A DNA stretch of 64,000 bases from Phylloscopus collybita (taxonomy: Eukaryota; Chordata; Aves; Passeriformes; Phylloscopidae), in the NCBI GenBank assembly GCA_027886175.1, contig JAJNNQ010000129.1, positions 3,596,001 through 3,660,000 on the forward strand, written 5' to 3'. This document shows, one piece after another, positions 1 through 12,600 of this stretch. The notes under the pieces were generated by a model. It had not been told where the DNA came from. It worked only from the letters and a program-made list of their open reading frames with translations, and did not search any database. The translations under genes were made by a program, and so were the position numbers. Numbering within the stretch: position 1 is the stretch's first letter; each line of letters starts with the position of its first letter.

Positions 1-3000
1 TTAGTCACCTGCTAATTACAGAAATGAATGCTGTATGTTTTAGTTCATAAGTAAATAAGGAAAACTATACCTACTTAAAGAGAAAATTTGGAAAGTTAAA
101 CTTAGATTTCTATCTGGTGTAACTGAGAGTTCAAAAAATATTACATTGAAATTCTTAGAAGATTAAACAGATTATACAACAAACCCAGCCTATTCCTACA
201 TAAATGAACATTTCCAGATAGTTTGATGTGATTATGAACTTTCTCCTGATCCCCCGAATTCAGTTAGAAACATCTCATCACTCAGCTGTTTTGCATGAGG
301 AAATCTCCTGTCTAGACCAGGAGGCATTTGACCAAATGTCTCTCGCTGTGACTTGTGAAGCCTCAGACCAAGAGTCAGCTTCAGTCTGTGCCCCCAAACC
401 AATGTTTGTCCTGGGCACTACAGCTACACCTGGGGGGACTTCGCAGGTAGCACACTCTGCCCGCTGCAGTGGCACACACACCTGCAAGAGCTCCTTGCTA
501 AAGTCATTACAAACTGCCTTTGTTGGGGGAAATCTTGTGTTGCCTGTAGAAGACAAATCAGTTTGCTAAGACCTGCATTTGTGCAGGTTTTAAGCCCAGA
601 GTTTGCATTCCTGCTTCCATTGAAAATGAATTTTAGAAACCAACAAGTAGTAAATAAGGATGTAGCCAATCCTTAGATATATTCAATTTGCGTCTTGTCT
701 GGAATCTTACAGAAAGTTAATTAAAGAACCAGCAGATATCCCAAAACACTGGCATTTGCATCCCTGAACATTTAGCTATTCCATCTTACTGCTGATTATG
801 CTCTTGACCAACAGTTTCCAGATAGTAGGGAGAAAAGATGGAGAGGCAGCAAAAAATTTTAGGTGACAAACTCTTCTGCCTTCTTCAGGAGACCAAGGAG
901 ACAGAAGTGGCCAGAAGTTTAGACATTACAGCAGAGTTTTGAGGAGACAGGGGATGAGAGGCGGAAGACTTGGGGGTGAGAGGAGGAGAATGTGGCAGCC
1001 ACAAAGTAGAAAAAGTTGGAAATTGCTATGGTGGAATAAACACCCTGGTAATATCTGATTTTGGAACTGTCATGATGGATCTTTGTTTTCATCTAAAATG
1101 TCTGTGTTGGGGAGTTTGCTTGAAGGTTAGCCATGGTAGGAAAAGAATTTGGTGACTGAAGTTGCTCCTCCTTGCACTGGTCCCTTGCTCTCTGCTGCTG
1201 CAGGGCTGTTCATCCCAGCAGCTTCAGAGCAGTGTGGAGAGCTGCAAGGTTCTGGGAGCTGAGGTTGCTGAGTACCCCCACCAAGATCCCTTCTCACCTT
1301 TAACACCTTCCCCCCCTCTGACAGGGCCACTCTGCTCTCTGGGTTTCCTGGGAGCCCAGCTGTGCCAAGCAGAGCTCTGAGCTGGCTGCTCTGTCCCAGT
1401 GAGAGGTGCCAAGGCTGGGAGCCAGGCACGCCGTGGTAGCAGCCACCTCCGCAGGGGGCTGGCCAGCGCCTGGGGAGCACCAAACAGCCTGATAGAGTTT
1501 CACCTCCTTCAGCTTTTCTTCTCTCATGCAGCAGGTCTCAGCAAATTGCTTTATAGATCAAATTCTCATCTCGTTAAAGCCAGTGCAAAACTGGAGTTTC
1601 TCTGATTTCTCACCAACCAACCTGATCATTTTCCCTTGTAGGTGGCAAGAACTGGTTCTAGTGTTCCAAGGGCAAGTTAAGCAATGTTCTACCCTTGGTA
1701 CTGAGAACAAGCCTGTGTGGTTTTGGGAAGACAGAATCATGTAAGAATCAGGGGCTGTCAGCTGTAGCAGAGGGAAGTGATGGGGCTGGGAAGGCATTGC
1801 CATTACACTTTCAGGGTGTCTCGTTAATGTGGAAGGTGTTGACTGCACAACAAAATGCTGCAGAACAGAGTTAAATTTTGAAATATTGCAAGCTGATGGC
1901 ACAGTCCAGTATTGTTTATAGGCAGCTGAGTTTAGTCAGCAGTTTTTCATATGGATTTTTTTTTTCTAGAATCTATTGCTGCCCAAAAGAAGACATGGTA
2001 TGTTATGAGAAATTAATAGTGTAAAGTTGCTGCAGCCATGATGGCCTACAGATGAAATCAAATAATGCTGATAGAGACAATTAACATCTTTTTTCCCTCT
2101 ACTCCAAAAGTGCAGATGTGTCCTAAGTGATCTAACCAACTAACATAAATAAAACTTAGAGCAATCATTTTCAAGTTGTACATAGCCAAATTAACCTTGC
2201 ATCAGCTTTAGATCCAAAAATGTTTTCTGTGAATGTGGTGCATCATTTTTTTTCCTGGCTGATGTGCTGAGGATATTAACTTCCTACAAACTGCTTCCTT
2301 AAGAAATACGGGCACTACTTGCTTTTCAAATGTCTGCTTGCAGAAGAAAGTACAATAGAGGAAAGAATGCCTTTCAGAAAACCCTTTGAAGTTAATCATG
2401 GACAGGTTTCTCTCCGTGTGACCCTGGATGTATTTGCAAAAACAGAAAGAGGCATAAAAGTAGCACTTTGTGAAAACAAAAGCATTTTGCTGCACCATCA
2501 GCACCAGGTTGTCATTGCTGGCAGCTGCTGCCCTGGCCATGGAAGCCCCAAGTGTCCTTGTCCAAATGCAAGTCTCTGGCAGGGAACTGTGCAGGCTGAC
2601 TGCAGGAGTTTGCTCATTTGAAGGAGTTATATTCAACAATGCATTTTAAATTAGGAGACATTGAAGTCAGGGTTCCCACAGGCCCTGTTTCCTGTGTGTT
2701 GCCCTCATACTCTTGCTTTTCTAAACCTGCTCTGTGCACATATATATGCTTGTATAAATTTACAGCCAAACCAACAAGACCAAGTTAACTTTGCTGTGAA
2801 AATTTGAACACCAGCATTCAGAGGCCGAAGGTGGTACAGCAAACTTCAGAACACAATGAAGAACAGAAATCTTTGAAATAAGTGAGAATGCACTTCTGAA
2901 TACAGAGTATAATCTTGGGAGTTTTTTGCTTGTTTGGTAGGTTTTCTTTTAGGATTAGCAAGAATAGAAAGGAGTTGTTAATATTGTTTTCTGAAGAGCT

Positions 3001-3867
3001 GCTTTTATCACAGAAGCCATAAGCCTATTTCTGAACGTGATTACAAAAGTGGTGTAGGGCAAAGTGTTGTTGTTGTGGTGGTTCAGACAAGTGTTTCGTA
3101 AAGTGTCACAAAAAGAACAAGCCCATGTAGCCACGGGGTACAATGTTAAAACTAGGCTGTGGTTCAGCGTGCTGGGGAGGCTGAGGGAAAGAGTACAAAA
3201 GTTCAAGCCCTGGTTTGGAGTCAGAAATGTAGCATTGCAGCTCCTTTCTTGGCGGCTTTCCTGGAACATGAAACTTTTACAGGCAGTAACTCACACACTT
3301 GTTCAATACAGTAGTCAGAGATTTAAAATAATTACATCTACCAGCTAAAAATTCAAGCTCCTGTTCAGTGGTGCAAAGCTCTGTACAAAGTATAATGCAT
3401 CTATAATTGTATATATTTATCTGTATAGGCTGAGTAGATTGCAGCTTTGGAAACCTGCCTATTTCTTGTACATCTAATGCACATTGTTTGGTGCTAAAGG
3501 GGAGTAGGCAGTGTTGCTTGTATTGTCACAGTGTAGTTTGAAGGGTAAAAGGCTTAAAACTGGCCAAAGCAAAGCCAGGAAATATGCTGAATATGTATCT
3601 GGAGTGGTCTTATACTGTTCTAGTGGAACTCTGTGGCAGATAGAGAAGTGAAATGCAGCTTTCCTTCTGCTTGCCTTTTGCTCTGCTTTGACACTATTGC
3701 TGTAGGCTGCTGGTGGGTGGCTGTACTTTGTCCTGCACAACAAACAAAATCTTCTCTCAATGCCAGTCTTGCTGAAGGTACAGGTTCACGTCATTTTGTC
3801 TCTGTGATGGATCTGTTTGGCTCCATCACCATCATTTTTGACAATTGAGAGTAGAGCACCCTTCAGG

Positions 3868-4020
3868 GCAGGGCTATTATACCTGCATTTTACCTGTGGG
3901 ATATTGAAGCCTAAAGAAGCTGACAGACCTGTTAAGGCAACACAAAATATCTGTGACAGAGCAGAGAGCTGGATCATGGTCTCCTAGATCTTCTTAAGTA
4001 ATTTAACTCCTGGGCCTTGC
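3868..4020 (+). repeat. Ancient MIR-like SINE fragment (tentative)
   Basis: The order of words follows a MIR-type SINE core: GGGCTATTATACCTGCATTTTAC, then a GAAGCCTAAAG-like word, GACCTGTTAAGGCAACACA, GTGACAGAGCAGAGAGCTGGA and TCTTAAGTAATTTAACTCC. Similarity is diffuse, as expected of an old copy. The family was judged from memory only; a repeat-library search would settle it. Confidence 0.4.
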
Positions 4021-5870
4021 TGCTACCTATGAACAGTTTTGGCAAAAAAAGGGGAACTGCATAGAGTGTAGTAATTCCCATTAGATTCTAAGCACCTTTG
4101 TGTTTGAATACAAATTCTAAAATCCTGCATCTGTTGTAGTTCTAATTTATCTTTAGCAGGATTCAGATCTTAGTGAATATACATACCAGCAGTTAGTAGA
4201 AGCTTGTAGAATCAAAATAATCTGATGTTAGCATAGTAACTCATGGAAATTACCACAAACAGAAAGGCATGGGGAGCTCTACTCAAATGTTGATTCTCAT
4301 GCACTGTATTAAAACAATTCTGTTGCCAACTTAATGCCAACGCTAGACAAATTTCCCAATTTAATCCCAGTTTTGTAACTTTTACTAGATTGCCTTTTTG
4401 GCAGAATTATTCTAAATCCATGTAACAGTTTTATCTAAGAAAGTGGCATATATTGCATTTCAGCATCTGTTTCCAGGCTGTAACACTCCTCGACTTCACA
4501 GTCTAATCTAGGCTACTCTGACTGAAATCTCCTGTTGGTTCAGATTCTCTCTCCTCTCCCTGTTCCCCTCTCAGCAGTGGGAATCAAAAGGCAGCAGATC
4601 CAATGTGCAGGCTTTTCTCTACTTGTCATGTCCTATGAAGAGGTACCACTGGGGCCATTTATTTCCTGCAGATGAATTATATGGGGTATTTACATAGCAG
4701 TAGGCATGAACCTCATGCTTACCCAAACACAAACCCATGAAGAGCCTAGCAAGTCATTGTCGAGCCAGACAACATTCAAAATAGAGTTTAGAATGATTAA
4801 GCAAGAAGGAAATGGAGAAGAAAGCAAATGGAGTTGCCATCTCCAATTCCCACAGACTTAGCAGCTGGAGTGAGTGTGTGCAAGCATGAAGAGCTCAGCT
4901 TCCCTCTCTGCAAGCCAGGATCCCCACCAGGAAAATCTGACTGCACTTTCTTATAGATTCAATCTAGGTCTTGAGAAGACAGCCACAAAGCAAGTGGTTG
5001 TTCCCCTGTTCATTGCCACAATTACAGGGAGTTTATACATATTACTATCAATTTGTCTTGGTCAGATTCTTCAATTTCTCTGCATTTCTAGTACAGAGCA
5101 GGCAAGCTTCCATGGGGAGTCTTTGTGGTCAAATTCCCATCCCTAGTCTAAAATTTCCTACATTTGCTGACCTTTGAGGGATGATGTGAAGCTTGATTTT
5201 GAGCCCAATTTTTTGAGTGATTGAATGAAGTGTGGGTTTTGTGCCCTGGGAGCAGAGTTCTGGGTGATTCATGGGCCTTTCTGAGGCTGAGGGCTCACTA
5301 TGGGAACTGCAAGGAGATGGTTCTGTGTGATCAGTGTTGAGGTGTTACTGCTGCCAGGGCCTGTGTGATGAGTTGGAATCTGCACATGGCTTTGGCTTTT
5401 AGTGATCTAAAAGCTTTTGGACAAACCCTGCATCTCTTCTGTTCTGAAATTTCTTATCAAGTATTCTCTAGCAAAGGTAAAGGATATTCACATGAGGGCT
5501 GTGCATAATTTTCTAAACAGCTGCTGGTTTTTTCTTTGTCCTAAAAATAAGGCTGCTATCTGAGTCTTACGTAAGACACAACCAATCAGCACTGCCACAT
5601 GATATTCTTCATAGTAAATGACACAGATATGTGAGCATGGTTTGTGGTTCTTATAACCAAAATGTATAAACCAGGCCCCGCTATTTAACTCTGCTTTCCT
5701 TTATTATTGCACAGGTAACTAATTTAGTTTTATTACTGTACAGGATTTTGAGGTTTCATTACCTCATTTTCCTATATTATATAATTTGTATAACAAAATA
5801 TTGAGGAGATAATATCATTAATTTCTAAGTTTTGCCTGTAAAGCTGAATTTCCTCTGTTAACAGAGGTAA

Positions 5871-5922
5871 TATTTATAGATTTATAGAATTATAAATTTA
5901 TAGATTTATAGATTTATAGATT
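5871..5922. repeat. (GATTTATA)n microsatellite
   Basis: Six or so imperfect tandem copies of an 8-bp unit, TAGATTTA in other phase, within intron 12. It directly follows a 16-base perfect palindrome, CCTCTGTTAACAGAGG, at 5852-5867. Confidence 0.85.
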
Positions 5923-8900
5923 CCTATTGGTGAAGCCTGTGAATGCTTTCAAATACCAGGGGAAAAGAATTAGTTTCCATTACATATTTATGTTTTTCAA
6001 TTTGCCAAAGTCTCCATCTTTCCTTTTCTCCCCACACATCTCTTTGTTTCTACATGAGGCATTCTAACTGAACATTACTGAGTTACTTGTAGGGCAGATG
6101 AAAGGCCCAATGGACTAGACTGGCAGATTTTGGGAAGTGGAGGTAACGCTGACTGTGCTCTCCTTTCATCAAGTGGTGCAGTTACCTGACACTCACTGAG
6201 GTTATGAGACTTGGATGCTTGGGTCTCACAGCATTTCAATCTCAGCCTCCGAGAGAAAACTCCAAGCTTTGTGCCAATAAAACATTCTAGGGGTGAGGAG
6301 GAGCGGATGAGGATCTTCTTTGTCCTTCTTGTCCTCTTTCACTTTGCAGAGATACTGAAACATCCACTACAGTAAGGACAAGAATGCAGGTGTTTTCTGT
6401 CCTCATTTCTGGGCACTAGAGAGATTCTCTTTTTATTTCTCTGTCTCAATCCATCTCTGTGCCTTTTCTCCCTCACAACCTGGAAGAAAAAAATCTAACA
6501 GCTTCCTCAGAGGACCCTAATCATTGAGCTGAAATGCTCTTTGCAATGTCCTGCTAATTGAGGGTCTGTTCTTGGTGCCTGAAAGTCTTAAGTTTTATTC
6601 TTGGAGCTGGAGAAGGGGCTTTCCTACCATCTAGCTAGCTTTCTAGCTTTTCTAGCTCAGGTCACCTGGTAGAGGAGCTGTTCTGAAAGGTGGCATTTTC
6701 AAATTTTTCTCCTGCTGTTAAAGAACGCTGGATTCTTTAAGCAGCCTGGGACAGCACCAACACGGCATGTACCCACTGGCAAGGAGTGAAGCCTGTCCTT
6801 ATGGGGAGTTCAGAGTTAGGAATTTGATTGTCTTCAAGCCAAGGAAGACACTGAGTGAAGTCTCCTCTATCCTGGGATTTGTCCTAACGTCTTCCTGTGA
6901 TTTCATAAAGTCATTAGTGCACCTTTTGTTTGAAAGAACTGAGCAAATCTGACTGAAGATGTTGGGGTGTTACTGAATCACATTTTTTTTCAGCCCTCCT
7001 AATTGTGACGAAATTTCACCTGGCATTAGAACTTGCCACCATCTGCAGAAATGAAGGGTAGGATGGGTTTTTTCTGGTAAAAATGACAGCTCGGTTCTGC
7101 ATGTACTTGATCAAAGTTGCAGTTAGAATCTTGGCAAAGTCATATTTGTATTTCTGTCAGCATCTCCTGGTCATCATAGCTGTAGAAGCTCAGAGACTAA
7201 TCTGTCCTGTCTCATGCAGCATCAGCAAAATTCCCAACTATGTTCTGATCCTGGATTTCCTTATTGTTGGTGATGAATGATGTACTGGATGAAACAGAAG
7301 GAGTACATCTGGATTATCAGATATCATGCTGAGTGCATAATGCTGACACTTAGGAAAATCTCATCTTGTGAGCTAAACATTTTTCATATATAAGTCAAAT
7401 TTAGATAATAAATAGAGCAGCAGAATGCAAATCCCTCCTGTTCATGACTGCCCTTTAATACAAGACAATGCCAGGACTTTAAGGCACAGGCTTGTCATCT
7501 GCAGCGTTTGCTCTGGATGATCCCTGCAGGCTCTGCAGGTATTGTAAATGAGAATGAACTCTGCTATTGAAATGTGGTGTGCCAGTACAATGCTCTAAAT
7601 AAAAATACACCAGAGGACACGTTTTATGAGAAGGAATTTTTAAAATAGCATGTAGGCAATACAAGGAAACCAACATTTGAGGTTCTTACTGGATTCTCCA
7701 GTAAGAATCCATAATACAGTGATTTCTCACACAGAGGAGACTTGCATTTGTATTTATGAGAGACTAAGCCCTTCCCTACCATTACAATAATTGATTTAAT
7801 ACAGATATCCTATATGTGGAATGAAAATGTCTCCTTTTTAATTCTGTGTTAATGGTGAGAGGAAAAACAGGACAAAATACATGGGTGTGCATCCAGCACT
7901 CCAGCATACTATTCTCATGATGCTGGTTGTTCTATATAGTGTAAAGCAATAGGAATTTTGGAAAATACTCTTAATCCTGTCATCTGTTGAAATAATCACT
8001 GCCTTCATTGAGGAGAAGACTCAGGCTTGAATTTGCTGGAGTAGGCTTTTCTCCGATGAGAAAGAGTAAAATCTGAAGGGATTAAAGCTGGGAATTGAGA
8101 GGAAAATGAGGAAACTTTTTTTGATTTTAATTCATTGCCATTGGCATTCAAATTACTGTAACAATTAGGGAAGTGCCAGCTTTGAACTTTTTCAGTGTTT
8201 GAGGAATTTGAGAATCAAGATTTAGGCTTGCTCTCATACAGAATAGCAAATAAGTGTATAAATAACTTCTGCTGTCAGCAGATAAGTTTGACACTAGTAG
8301 TGATCATTGTTTCTAAAGGAGTTATCATGCAGTTAACTCCAAAGACTGACTGGTATTTCACAGTAGCTCTCTAAATAATTTGTCTTACTAGCATGGCGAG
8401 TACAAATTGTAACACTTGTGATTCATCTGCAAAACGTTCTGCTTGCCAGTTGTTTTACTCAAAGTGCTTTGGCAGCGTGGTCTGCCAGGGAGAAAGGTCA
8501 CCAGCAGAATTAAAACCCCCAGGGATTACCCTGCAGTTGTCCACAGAGGGGACTTTGCTCCAGAGCCTTGGTGGTGCTTTGCTTCTCTCTGCGTGTTCTC
8601 TGTCAGAAAGGCTGATGGATGCTGGGGAGAGCTCTTAGGCTGGTGAGACATGAGGGCAAACCCTTACTTGCTGCATTAAGCCTGAGCTGGTGGGACAGCT
8701 ATGGAGGGCTTTGTGGCCAAGGTGAGAGAAGAATAATTGCCTGCAGGCAAAGCAGCCATCGAACAATCCTCAGCGTGTCCTACTGTTTTTTGAGGGTGCT
8801 TGAACCTGATTTAGAGGCCATCTCAGCCTCTAAATAGTATTTCATTTTTTTTGTTTCTTCTTTAGTTTCATAGACAGTGCGCAGATCCAGGGCATTTATT

Positions 8901-9487
8901 GATTCCTTTTAAGAGTGAACTGATATTTTGTTCCTTGAACTTTGTAAAAGGCTTTTTTATTTTGCTAAATTCTTATAATAAATTTTCCAAGAAGTCCCTG
9001 TCAATTATGTAAGTTTGGAAATTTGGAAAAATAGGTTTAATGCTAAAAAATTGAAAGCCCATTTTTGTTCAACCAAAAGAAAAACAAAAATCTTATCCTA
9101 AACTCTTTTGTTACTTTACTCTTTGCTTTAAAACATAAAGTGTATGAATGTGTGTGTGCAATGAATTGAGCAACTTTTAAAGCAAAAAAGTAAAAGCCAA
9201 TGTCCAGAAGCTTCCATGAAAATAAAGAAGTTTTACATTCATACCAGCCTTTGAGATGATGAGAAATGAAAAATGCTGGTCTGTCCCAAAGTAAATTTCC
9301 TACAGCTGCATCCCTCTTGCTTTCTGTTTAAAGCTCCAGTTTGCTATCCCAAACCAGTGCTCACATGAAAGCTTCTCCTGCAAAGCAGTGTAGCAACTCA
9401 CCCACACAGACACCTTTTTTTCCCACATCATCATATCTGTCTTGTTCATAAGTGAATTTTTGTTTTAATAACACTCAATTTTCTTAC

Positions 9488-9635
9488 CTGCTGACCACTT
9501 TGTTGGTTAGCATCCTCTCTGAAATGCAGTTTTCTTTCCAGGTCCTTTACAAGTGCAACTTTGTTTTCCCGAATAGAGTCTTCTGTTGCTAATGGCAAAG
9601 GCTTCAGGTTTTTCTTTGTTAATCCCTGGGTTGGG
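9488..9635 (-). CDS. MYPN: MYPN exon 12: last exon seen in this window
   Basis: A 148-nt exon (1 + 49 codons) encoding T876 and residues 877-925, from PTQGLTKKNLKPLP through IRENKVALVKDLERKLHFRE (897-916) to SGQQ. The DLERKL-F-ED motif is shared with palladin. The acceptor is TTTTAATAG and the donor is GTAAGA. It ends in phase 0, so the next exon should begin at the family segment corresponding to human EYKISSFEQRL; that exon was not found to the left. Confidence 0.93.
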
Positions 9636-12600
9636 CTATTAAAAGAAAATTCTGATACTAACATGCAGCAACCAATGTATATATATTTTGTCACCTGTAT
9701 GATATGATATGTTATGGTGGAACCTATTATTTATTCACATAGAAGCCAAATCACAATACAGGATGTGATTTATTTTTGGTACTGTCATAATGGGGTATCC
9801 CATTCCCATGCAGGGAAATTAACAACTCACATCTTAAAGGAAATAAAGGCTGTAATGCTACAATAAGCATCTAAGCCCCATTGATATTTATCCTGCACTA
9901 ATTTATCCTGCGCAGTAGATGCTAAAGAAGTGAGTGTAGGTGTTACCCTAGGTGTGCAATGTGTACATTTGACTTCTATCAATAGTTTAAAAATTAATAC
10001 AATTTCTCATTGATCTTTATCTCACATCTTCATTGTTCATTTACTCTTTCCATGAATTTTACTTCTTCAGTATCTCTCACCCTTTTTGACACCTAACATC
10101 AACAGTTATAATTTTGTGGTTTTTTTTATTTTATAGATGTAGTCTGTTTAATTTTAGTAAGGTTTGAAAATAGTTGAATTCTTAAATAAGACTGTCAGGA
10201 GACTGTGAGAGTGCAGTGCTGGAGCACAGCAGCAGGACACTACTAGGGAGTGTGCAATATTCTGGTAGTTTACTAGAACAGATGTTGGGATCTTGATAAC
10301 AGGCTGTAGGTAAAGGCACAACTGGTGATTGCTTTGTGTTGTTCTGCAGACATTGAGCTCTCACTCCTTTTGTAGCCAGAATTACTGTCATTGATAATGC
10401 CAAAAAGGGAAGCTGAAGCTTCAATAGGTGTTTACAGATTATCACAGATACTGTGATAATGTTCAGGTTCCTTCCTGACCTTTTGTGCCCTGCTAAGATG
10501 CAGAGGTTAAGATTCCAATCTCAGCAAAAGGAGCGCTAGGTGTGTGGGAATTCAGCTCTGGGCTGGGACCCAGGAAAGCTGAAATGAAGAAAACACATTT
10601 AACTAGTCATCTGCCTGGCAGGCATAATGTGCTGACTTGTGTGGCCATGCCTGTGCAGCAGTGAGAAAAAGGAAAGCACACTGCTGAGGTTAGGTGTCGT
10701 TAATGCAAAGAGAAAAGCCCTTGAGCACTTGTGCCCCAGCTCTGAAGGGTGGAAGGGGACTGGTGACAGCTGCAGCTGGTTCTTGCTCGCTCTTGCAGCG
10801 TTGTGGAAGCAGACCAAAGGCTTGAGCTGGCTCAAGTGGAAACCTTCACTGTGACCTTATAGCTTTACGCTATATGTGCCTGGTCAGGATGCCAGGGCTG
10901 GGAAGACCTCCAGGCACATGCCATAGGGTGATGGCAATTATGTGGCTGTGCTGGGCAACTGGGAGGTCTGGGAGTAACACTGCAGTACTGGTTCGAAGGC
11001 AGGATTCTTGGCACACAGAGTGGTGAATGCTATAGACCACATTTTTCTGTTGTAATAGCAGATTGGTTGATGGAGTATCAGCAGGATAGTCAGGAGATTG
11101 TGACTTGCTGGTGGCTATAACTACCTTGAACTTTCCCATTGATAAAAGGGGAAAATATTCCTTACTTCGTGCAGGGTTTGGAGTTCTATGGGTAAAGAGT
11201 TGTACCAATGTACAGGTGCTAGCCATGCTAGCACAGACCTCACACAGTCCACGAAAGAGAAATTCACTTCAACTCCACCAGTTAAGAAGATAATAAGAGC
11301 CTCTTATTGGTCTCTGTTGGCCACCACCTTGCCAATACATCATCATCCTTATTTGCTTGTATCATGGTACCTATTTTGTCATAGAAGTTATGCTGGCTGC
11401 TAATTGAAGTATTTCTGTGCAAACCATTAAGTCTGCTGAGATTTTCTGGGGGACTTTCAAATGTAGAAAGTACTGCAACCAGAAAAATACCTTTACATAA
11501 GTTATTCCTTAGATTCACCTGGACTAAAAAAAAAAACTTACGGCATAAGGTACCTTTAAAACTTGTTGCTTACAATAGGTATGAGTGTTTTTATACCTGG
11601 TGTAAGCAAAGAGTCCTGAAAGCTCATGAAATCTCTTTTCTCTCATTAGTACAGTCTTACGAATCTCTGAGCCCCCACATTCTTGTATGTCTGTGCGCTC
11701 ACATTTCTCTGTCTTGAATTCTGTCTTGTTACAGAAGGTATTATCCCTTCTTTTCTTTACTGGATGTAAAGCTTAGATTAAATGACCGGAATATACGAAT
11801 AACTCACTTTTCTCTTTTACAAAAGAGCTGCCTTTCGGTGACTCCCCCACTGAACAACCTGAACAGAAATACATCCTAGTTTCCTCTGAGTATTCGTCCC
11901 TGCTTCTGTGGGCGTGCTTTCTGCTACTTACGTGGCTGGTGTACTTCTGGGCAGCCCCATGGCATTGGTGGATGGCACGGTGGGAAGTGAAGGAAGGACA
12001 GCACTGAGGAAAGCGACTGGGTTCTGGATCCGGCCGGTTGGGGAGAGGGGAGCGGGAGTCACAGTCTGTGCCTGGAACTGTTTTGCACTGCTTGTAGAAA
12101 GTGTTAATGAGGGCACCACCGGCTCTTTAGGGCTTGGCAGAGACTGTTCCATTTTGCTTGTAAACCCTGCTGACGACCTTGAAGGGGCGGGTGGAGGGTT
12201 TCCTATGAAAGTCTCCACGTTGGTGGTTCTCGGCGTTGCCTGCGCGGTGCTGCTGAAGGTGACTGAGGAGCTGGCAGAGGGGCTGGCCGGCGGGGCCGTG
12301 TGCGGCGCCAGGAACTGCTTGGGGCGGCTGTAGCCAAAGGCTTGCGGAGCAGAGGCTGCTGAGCTTTGCTTGTACAGGGTTGAGGTGGACTGTTGGTAGA
12401 GGGAAGTAGCAGAATTCACCAAAGCGGTGTTGAATGTCAGCTCTCTCAGGGATGCCTGATGCACCTGCTGTTGTTCGAGCAAGACCTGGTTGTGCAGCTG
12501 TTTTAACTGGCTCTGGTCACTGCACAGAAAATAAAGATGGGCAAAACTGGTTATGAGCCCCAAATGAGCGAGTAGGCTGCATTTCCATATCTGAGTTCAG

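Larger units (their letters stand above)
1..9487 (-). other. MYPN: MYPN intron 12, partial (no exon seen)
   Basis: There is no open frame resembling the three C-terminal MYPN Ig domains on the minus strand, and no convincing gene on the plus strand. It is ordinary AT-rich intron sequence with an old MIR-like SINE near 3.9 kb, an 8-bp microsatellite near 5.9 kb, a CTAGCTTT-type short repeat at about 6630-6656, and a 16-base palindrome at 5852-5867. A lone MEF2-like CTAAAAATAA is present at 5541-5550. Confidence 0.7.

Noticed and set aside
1127..1483. Overlapping open frames in a locally GC-richer stretch
   Set aside because: No MYPN C-terminal Ig motifs, no splice signals that fit phase 0 after exon 12, and no family resemblance.
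5541..5550. MEF2-like CTAAAAATAA in intron 12
   Set aside because: A lone AT-rich match in AT-rich intron with no partner motif nearby.
5852..5867. 16-base perfect palindrome CCTCTGTTAACAGAGG
   Set aside because: About one such palindrome is expected by chance in 64 kb, so not counted as a signal on its own.
11908..12333. Plus-strand open frame of 141 codons
   Set aside because: Antisense shadow of MYPN exon 11, which has matching phase, splice sites and family peptides on the minus strand.
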